NCBI GenBank assembly: GCA_015062385.1
Contig: SUUT01000009.1
Coordinates: forward strand, 1 to 56,457
Source: Alphaproteobacteria bacterium
Lineage (GTDB): Bacteria > Pseudomonadota > Alphaproteobacteria > CAAHEQ01 > UBA3637
Length of the DNA stretch: 56,457 bases
Direction of reading: 5' to 3'
A program made the translations under genes and the position numbers. Position 1 is the stretch's first letter; each line of letters begins with the position of its first letter. This document shows positions 51,178 through 56,457 of the stretch, in pieces. Below the pieces are notes generated by a model. That model worked only from the letters and a program-made list of their open reading frames with translations. It was not told the origin of the DNA and did no database searches.

Positions 51178-51933
51178 ATGCGTCGTAAATTAATTGCCGG
51201 AAACTGGAAAATGAATGAATTAAAAACAGAAGGATTGGAATTAGCACAGGCTGTTTTTGATAAATGTGCTGGACAAAAATTACCGTTTGATGTGTTGATT
51301 TGTCCACCCATGAGTTTATTGGGTATGGTTGCGGATTTACCGCACGAAGTTGTTGGTGTCGGTTCACAGGATGTTGCGTATACAACAAAATCCGCTGGGG
51401 CTTTTACAGGAGATGTTTCTGCCACTATGGTTAAGGATTTAGGTGCAACACATACACTTGTTGGTCATTCCGAACGGCGGACGATGCATCATGAAACGGA
51501 TGAAGTTGTTTGTCAAAAGGCATTAAATGCAATGGATGCCGGTTTGACTGCTGTTATTTGTATCGGAGAAACAGAATCCGAACGTGAAAATGGTGAAGCA
51601 TTAACTGTTGTTGCACGTCAAATTAAAGGTTCTGTTCCGAAAACGGCAACAGCGGATAATTGTGTGATTGCTTATGAACCCGTTTGGGCAATTGGCACGG
51701 GAAAAACACCAACGACAGAGGATGTTGCAGAAGTACATACGGCAATTCGTCAGGAATTGACATCTTTGTTGGGTGAAAAAACGGCTTCTCAAATGCGTAT
51801 TTTATACGGAGGTTCCGTGAAACCTTCAAATGCAAAAGAATTGTTGTCCGTTGAAAATGTTGATGGGGCATTAATTGGTGGTGCAAGTTTAAAAATTGAA
51901 GATTTTTGGGGTATTGCCGCAACACAATTATAA
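51178..51933 (+). CDS. tpiA: Triosephosphate isomerase
   Basis: 251 residues from the ATG at 51178 (AAGGAG 8 bases upstream; the longer frame from 51148 is unlikely). Interconverts DHAP and glyceraldehyde-3-phosphate. Catalytic residues present: Lys in AGNWKMN, His in VGHSERR, Glu in AYEPVWAIGTGK; phosphate loop in YGGSVKPSNA and GALIGGASL. First gene of the tpiA...secG, kdsA, eno series. Confidence 0.97.
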   Translation: MRRKLIAGNWKMNELKTEGLELAQAVFDKCAGQKLPFDVLICPPMSLLGMVADLPHEVVGVGSQDVAYTTKSAGAFTGDVSATMVKDLGATHTLVGHSERRTMHHETDEVVCQKALNAMDAGLTAVICIGETESERENGEALTVVARQIKGSVPKTATADNCVIAYEPVWAIGTGKTPTTEDVAEVHTAIRQELTSLLGEKTASQMRILYGGSVKPSNAKELLSVENVDGALIGGASLKIEDFWGIAATQL

Positions 51934-51972
51934 ATAAAAACGGGGCGTTTGCTCTTTGAGAAAGGAAAAAAG

Positions 51973-52521
51973 ATGCGATTTGGTTATTTAATGTTTATCG
52001 GGTTGATGTTTGCAGGTGTATCGGCACAAGCTGATGTCGGTTCGTGTCTGAAAAATTTACCGGATACGATAAAAACGGATTCGCAGGAAGAAGCGTTTAT
52101 TTTTAAAAAAGGTTTTCGCCCCGATTCTTATCAGATTGTTGCTAAATCGGATAAAAAACAAAATTATTATCAAACATATCATAATGAAGTGTGTTTTGCC
52201 AAAGTCGCTTCATTGGCAACAGATATGGGTCGGTTGACAAATACTAAAATTAAAAGATATGCAAAAGAAGCGAGTTCTTTTCAAATTACGGGGCAAGATC
52301 GTGCCGAAATTGAAAAAGAACGGTTTTTTTATACAATGGGTGTTGAGCAAGATCAAACAAATGTGTTGATGGTAACCGGTTTTAATAATCGTATTTTGCA
52401 GGTACGGATGACATGTCAGGCAATGACTTCTTTTGAGAAAAAAGAAAACAGACGGATGACCGTTCATTGGGCAAAAGAATTAGCGAAAAACTTATTAAAT
52501 GTTGTTAAAAACTGTAAGTAA
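51973..52521 (+). CDS. Secreted protein, paralogue of its downstream neighbour
   Basis: 182 residues from the ATG at 51973 with GAGAAAGG upstream. Signal peptide MRFGYLMFIGLMFAGVSA with cleavage at AQA/DVG. The mature part starts SCLKNLPDTIKTDSQEEAFI and ends with WAKELAKNLLNVVKNCK; three further Cys (EVCFAK, MTCQAM, NCK). The next gene shows the same plan (MCIKNLP start, TSCRLM and DCL end), so the two arose by duplication. Periplasmic; function unknown. Located between tpiA and secG. Confidence 0.72.
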   Translation: MRFGYLMFIGLMFAGVSAQADVGSCLKNLPDTIKTDSQEEAFIFKKGFRPDSYQIVAKSDKKQNYYQTYHNEVCFAKVASLATDMGRLTNTKIKRYAKEASSFQITGQDRAEIEKERFFYTMGVEQDQTNVLMVTGFNNRILQVRMTCQAMTSFEKKENRRMTVHWAKELAKNLLNVVKNCK

Positions 52522-53095
52522 AATTTTTGGGCTTTTGGGATATATATGCCTCTCATCGGCTTGTGTGGCCGATGAAGTATCCGATATGTGTATCAAAAAT
52601 TTACCGAATCGACTTGGTTTGGAAAAAAATGCCCCTGAAACAATGCGTTTTGTTGGCGATGAAACGGATATAATTGATTATGAAAGTCAAAAAGGCGGAC
52701 AAGGTTGGGGATATGCCCGTAAATATCGAAATGGTTCTTGTGAGGTAATTGTTTATGTGTATAATCGGGAAAAGGAATCTATTTCAAATGATGATGTTTC
52801 TGCGGAATTAGCGTATTTTGATGGTTTTACTCCGGAAGGGCAGTTTCAAAAGGACGTTGGTGATGATGTTTTTTCCGGTATTGCAGGGATAAAAGCGGTT
52901 GATGAAACAGTTGGTAAGCAAGTTCATATGGTTTCTATTACGGCAAAACACGGGCAATTTATAAAATATCGTACCTCTTGTCGATTAATGTCAGATTTAA
53001 AAGAAGAAGCTAATTTCCGATTGGCGGATATGTTTACAACACAGGTTATAAAAGGGACATACGGGCTGTTATCGGATTGTTTGTCGGAGAAATAA
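52499..53095 (+). CDS. Secreted protein, second paralogue
   Basis: 198 residues; the ATG at 52499 overlaps the preceding gene by 23 bp, so translation is coupled. Signal peptide MLLKTVSKIFGLLGYICLSS then ACVA with cleavage near CVA/DEV; the Cys is not a good lipobox. Mature part DMCIKNLPNRLGLEKNAPET and, later, YRTSCRLMSDLKEEANFRLA align with the upstream protein. Sequence divergence between the two is large, so the duplication is old. Unknown periplasmic function. Confidence 0.72.
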   Translation: MLLKTVSKIFGLLGYICLSSACVADEVSDMCIKNLPNRLGLEKNAPETMRFVGDETDIIDYESQKGGQGWGYARKYRNGSCEVIVYVYNREKESISNDDVSAELAYFDGFTPEGQFQKDVGDDVFSGIAGIKAVDETVGKQVHMVSITAKHGQFIKYRTSCRLMSDLKEEANFRLADMFTTQVIKGTYGLLSDCLSEK

Positions 53096-53134
53096 AAAAT
53101 ATTGTTGTTTTTTTGACAAAAAGATTCTTTGTGC

Positions 53135-53163
53135 TTGCAAAATAATCAAAAATACGATATTGT
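53135..53163 (+). promoter_or_regulatory. Sigma70-type promoter for secG
   Basis: TTGCAA (53135-53140), 17-bp spacer, TATTGT (53158-53163), 31 bp before the secG ATG at 53195. Confidence 0.55.
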
Positions 53164-53194
53164 TAAGCATCGTTTAAACAACAAAGGAAAGAAA

Positions 53195-53491
53195 ATGCAA
53201 ACAATTATTTTAACAATTCATATTATTTTAGCTATTTGTATCACATTACTTGTTTTATTGCAACGTTCCGAAGGTGGTGCTTTGGGGGCTTTGGGAGGCG
53301 GTCAAAGTGCATCTAGCTTGTTTACCGGTCGTCAGGCAGGTAATCTTTTAACACGCATGACGGTTTATTTGTTTGTCGGATTTATTGCGACCAGTTTAAC
53401 ATTGGTTATTATGGCAAAAAAAGTGAACCAAGCCGAAACAATATCTATTGTTCCGACAACAACAGAACAAAGTGTACCGGTAGAAAAATAA
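53195..53491 (+). CDS. secG: Protein translocase subunit SecG
   Basis: 98 residues from the ATG at 53195 with AAAGGAAAG upstream. Two transmembrane helices (TIILTIHIILAICITLLVLL and about LFVGFIATSLTLVIM) separated by the family's conserved cytoplasmic loop LQRSEGGALGALGGG. Stabilises the SecYE channel and assists SecA. Ends with a short hydrophilic tail. Confidence 0.92.
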   Translation: MQTIILTIHIILAICITLLVLLQRSEGGALGALGGGQSASSLFTGRQAGNLLTRMTVYLFVGFIATSLTLVIMAKKVNQAETISIVPTTTEQSVPVEK

Positions 53492-53515
53492 TTCTTAATT
53501 TTGGGAGGGTATAAG

Positions 53516-54343
53516 ATGCAAAAAATTGTTGAATTAAAGAACATACGTTTTTCAAATGAAAGTCCGTTTGTTTTAATTGCTGGTCCCTGCCAAATGGAAA
53601 GTGCCTCACACGGGATGGAAATGGCTTCTGCTTTAAAGGAATTAACGGATAAAATGCATATTCCGTTTGTTTTTAAAGCCTCTTTTGATAAAGCAAACAG
53701 AACCAGTATCAATGGTATTCGAGGTATGGGGTTGGAAAAGGCTTTAATCGCATTTGCCGATATTAAATCCAAATTAAATTGTCCGGTATTGACTGATATT
53801 CATGAACCATTTCAATGTCCGATTGCCGCAGAAGTGATTGATGTTTTGCAAATTCCAGCATTTTTATGTCGTCAAACGGATTTGGTTGTTGCTGCCGGCA
53901 AAACAGGATGTGTTATTAATGTTAAAAAAGGTCAGTTTATGGCCCCGTGGGATATGAAAAACGTTGTCGCTAAAATTGAAAGTACAGGAAATGATAAAAT
54001 TATTTTAACGGAACGGGGTGTTTCTTTTGGATATAACACTTTGGTTGTAGATATGCGTTCTTTGCCGATTATGAAGCAAACCGGATATCCGGTTGTATTT
54101 GATGCGACACATTCCGTTCAACAACCGGGTGGGCAGGGTGCATCAAGTGGTGGACAACGGGAATTTGCCCCGGTTTTGGCAAATTGTGCCGTCACAACGG
54201 GAATTGCTGGTGTCTTTATTGAAACACATGAAACGCCGGATACGGCTCCAAGTGATGGACCAAATATGATTCCGTTAAAAGAAATGCAATCCGTGTTAGC
54301 GAAATTACAGCAGTATGATGCGATTGCTAAACAGGATTTTTAG
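53516..54343 (+). CDS. kdsA: 2-dehydro-3-deoxyphosphooctonate aldolase (KDO-8-P synthase)
   Basis: 275 residues from the ATG at 53516; the in-frame TTG at 53501 is less likely. Condenses PEP with arabinose-5-phosphate to make Kdo-8-phosphate, precursor of the Kdo used by the waaA product. [28 protein letters not shown] and [14 protein letters not shown] are diagnostic. GGGAGGG precedes the start. Follows secG by 24 bp and precedes eno. Confidence 0.96.
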   Translation: MQKIVELKNIRFSNESPFVLIAGPCQMESASHGMEMASALKELTDKMHIPFVFKASFDKANRTSINGIRGMGLEKALIAFADIKSKLNCPVLTDIHEPFQCPIAAEVIDVLQIPAFLCRQTDLVVAAGKTGCVINVKKGQFMAPWDMKNVVAKIESTGNDKIILTERGVSFGYNTLVVDMRSLPIMKQTGYPVVFDATHSVQQPGGQGASSGGQREFAPVLANCAVTTGIAGVFIETHETPDTAPSDGPNMIPLKEMQSVLAKLQQYDAIAKQDF

Positions 54344-54359
54344 GGGAACAAAAGAATAA

Positions 54360-55697
<1,338 letters not shown>

Positions 55698-55711
55698 GAA
55701 CAGATGGTTTA

Positions 55712-55751
55712 AAGAAAAAAGCGTTCCTTGAAAAAGGAACGCTTTTTTTAA
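55712..55751 (+). terminator. Intrinsic terminator after eno
   Basis: AAAAGCGTTCC pairs with GGAACGCTTTT around an 8-base loop, followed by T residues, 14 bp after the eno stop. Confidence 0.88.
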
Positions 55752-55971
55752 GGTATAAAACAGATAGCGGAAGATGATTCAGTTCGCCTGAACGGTTTGA
55801 ACAAAGTTTGAAATGTAATATTATTTGTGGTAACTAAACAAAGTTTAAGGATAAATAGATATAAAAATACTTTAATGATTTTATTCAGATATTTAATATA
55901 ATGAATAAATTTTTATTCTGTCTGATGATTAATTTCAGCAGACAGGAGGATATATTCACAAACTGTCTTGT
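55752..55971. other. Noncoding spacer, nothing recognised except small hairpins
   Basis: No open frame with start and ribosome site. CTGTCTG (55918-55924) and CAGACAG (55939-55945) form a 7-bp stem, directly followed by AGGAGG with no start codon behind it. AACTGT (55961-55966) with ACAGTT (55974-55979) then a T run makes a weak plus-strand terminator. Possibly a small RNA end, or remains of a lost gene. Confidence 0.4.
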
Positions 55972-56247
55972 TTACAGTTGTTTTTTTGTTGGACATTCAG
56001 AATAATTGCTTAAATATGCAGTAATATCTTGTTCAACCCAATATGGATTTGGGTAGTGTATACATTCAGATTTTTGAGTGTTTAAAAAATAATCATTGCA
56101 GAGAGTTTATACATAGTCGGAGAGTAAAATTTTCCGTAATGTTTCTTATCTGTATATATCTGGAAAGAAATATAAGCATTGTTGTGGCACAATCGACGTG
56201 TAAAACAAAGAATTTTTGTTCTGTTATTTGCTTTAAAAGCGACTGAT
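55972..56247 (-). pseudogene. Possible decayed coding remnant
   Basis: On the minus strand two overlapping frames read protein-like. The first (about 56247-56082) gives YTDKKHYGKFYSPTMYKL and then a stop. The second (about 56106-55972) continues with CNDYFLNTQKSEC and PYWVEQDITAYLSNYSECPT, ending in a stop. Neither has a start codon with ribosome site. A single frameshift near 56100 would join them. The source family is not recognised. A plus-strand frame (56043-56246) exists but looks less protein-like. Confidence 0.25.
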
Positions 56248-56262
56248 TCGTCGCTTTTTTTG
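56235..56262 (+). terminator. Intrinsic terminator in the right-end spacer
   Basis: AAAAGCGAC (56235-56243) pairs with GTCGCTTTT (56250-56258) around a 6-base loop, followed by T. No gene clearly uses it. Confidence 0.7.
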
Positions 56263-56331
56263 TGATATTTGAAAAACTTTTTTTTAGATTATTTCGTTAT
56301 TTAGATAAACAATAATTTTCCTATTGCTATA

Positions 56332-56456
56332 AAAAAAGGTACGTATAAATGCAACAATTTTTTACACATTTTGGTAAATTTTTTAATTTTGTATAAGGCA
56401 TTCAATTAAAAGAAGAAACTTCCATTTTATCAAAAATCTGATTCTGCCAATTCGAA
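56332..56456 (+). repeat. 125-bp dispersed noncoding element, copy B
   Basis: Same length and order of blocks as copy A (30277-30401): A6, ACGTATAAATGCAAC, T-rich and A-rich blocks, final ATTCGAA. The window ends one base later. By analogy with copy A, I predict that a prepilin-headed Cys-rich gene begins within about 100 bp beyond the right edge. Confidence 0.75.
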
Positions 56457-56457
56457 T

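Noticed and set aside
56043-56246. 67-codon plus-strand ORF in the right-end spacer
   Set aside because: No ribosome site and no domain-like pattern; the minus-strand frames look more protein-like.

Overview
The window is a 56.5 kb stretch of an AT-rich, Gram-negative bacterial chromosome, densely packed with genes on both strands. Lipid A/Kdo genes (waaA, lpxK, a late acyltransferase, kdsA) show a lipopolysaccharide outer membrane. The tpiA/secG/kdsA/eno neighbourhood, rlmE, an RsmB-type methyltransferase, hslO, dtd and murA fit an alphaproteobacterium. Low GC, small secreted proteins and Cys-rich proteins carrying the prepilin signature GRSMVE(I/M)LG resemble uncultured, host-associated (gut-type) Alphaproteobacteria. 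That placement is inferred, not proven.

Layout. Bases 1-3227 hold the 3' part of a giant Cys-rich repeat protein, followed by a membrane protein with an HEWRH metallopeptidase motif. Bases 4878-11890 (minus strand) look like one operon: a double-HTH/S24-like regulator, two acidic repeat proteins, a short secretin-like protein and a Pro/Gln-rich single-pass membrane protein. Bases 12.1-21.3 kb hold a DnaJ-type chaperone, a two-domain kinase, the lipid A genes, an atypical OmpR-like regulator, rlmE and the RsmB-like gene. Bases 21.4-30.2 kb hold a small repeat protein, a DUF4105 and a DUF3015 protein, a tiny secreted peptide, a flavin oxidoreductase, a HATPase-REC-PP2C signalling protein, rsmE and a cation efflux protein. 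Bases 30.3-34.3 kb hold a second giant Cys-rich protein, here with its prepilin N-terminus visible, a sugar nucleotidyltransferase and a small pilin-like protein. Bases 34.3-45.5 kb are largely housekeeping (tRNA nucleotidyltransferase, rnd, murA, dtd, recX, hslO, comEC, hisS), with an ankyrin protein and two lipoproteins. Bases 45.8-49.2 kb form a surface-polysaccharide cluster (GT4, glf, GT2) whose first gene carries a run of ten G. Bases 49.3-51.0 kb encode a transglutaminase-like pseudoenzyme and its partner. Bases 51.2-55.7 kb hold tpiA, two paralogous secreted proteins, secG, kdsA and eno. The last 760 bp are noncoding and end in a copy of a 125-bp element.

The most unusual signal is the set of prepilin-headed giant Cys-rich proteins. 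A 125-bp noncoding element lies upstream of the complete one (30277-30401), and a same-length copy lies at the right edge (56332-56456), about 78% identical by hand alignment without gaps. This suggests a dispersed family of modular surface proteins with a shared leader. The secretin-like protein at 5717-6892 could belong to the same export route, but that link is speculative. Other notable points are the phase-variation candidate at 46127-46136, a terminator-like hairpin inside the first codons of the DUF4105 gene, and the catalytically dead transglutaminase fold.
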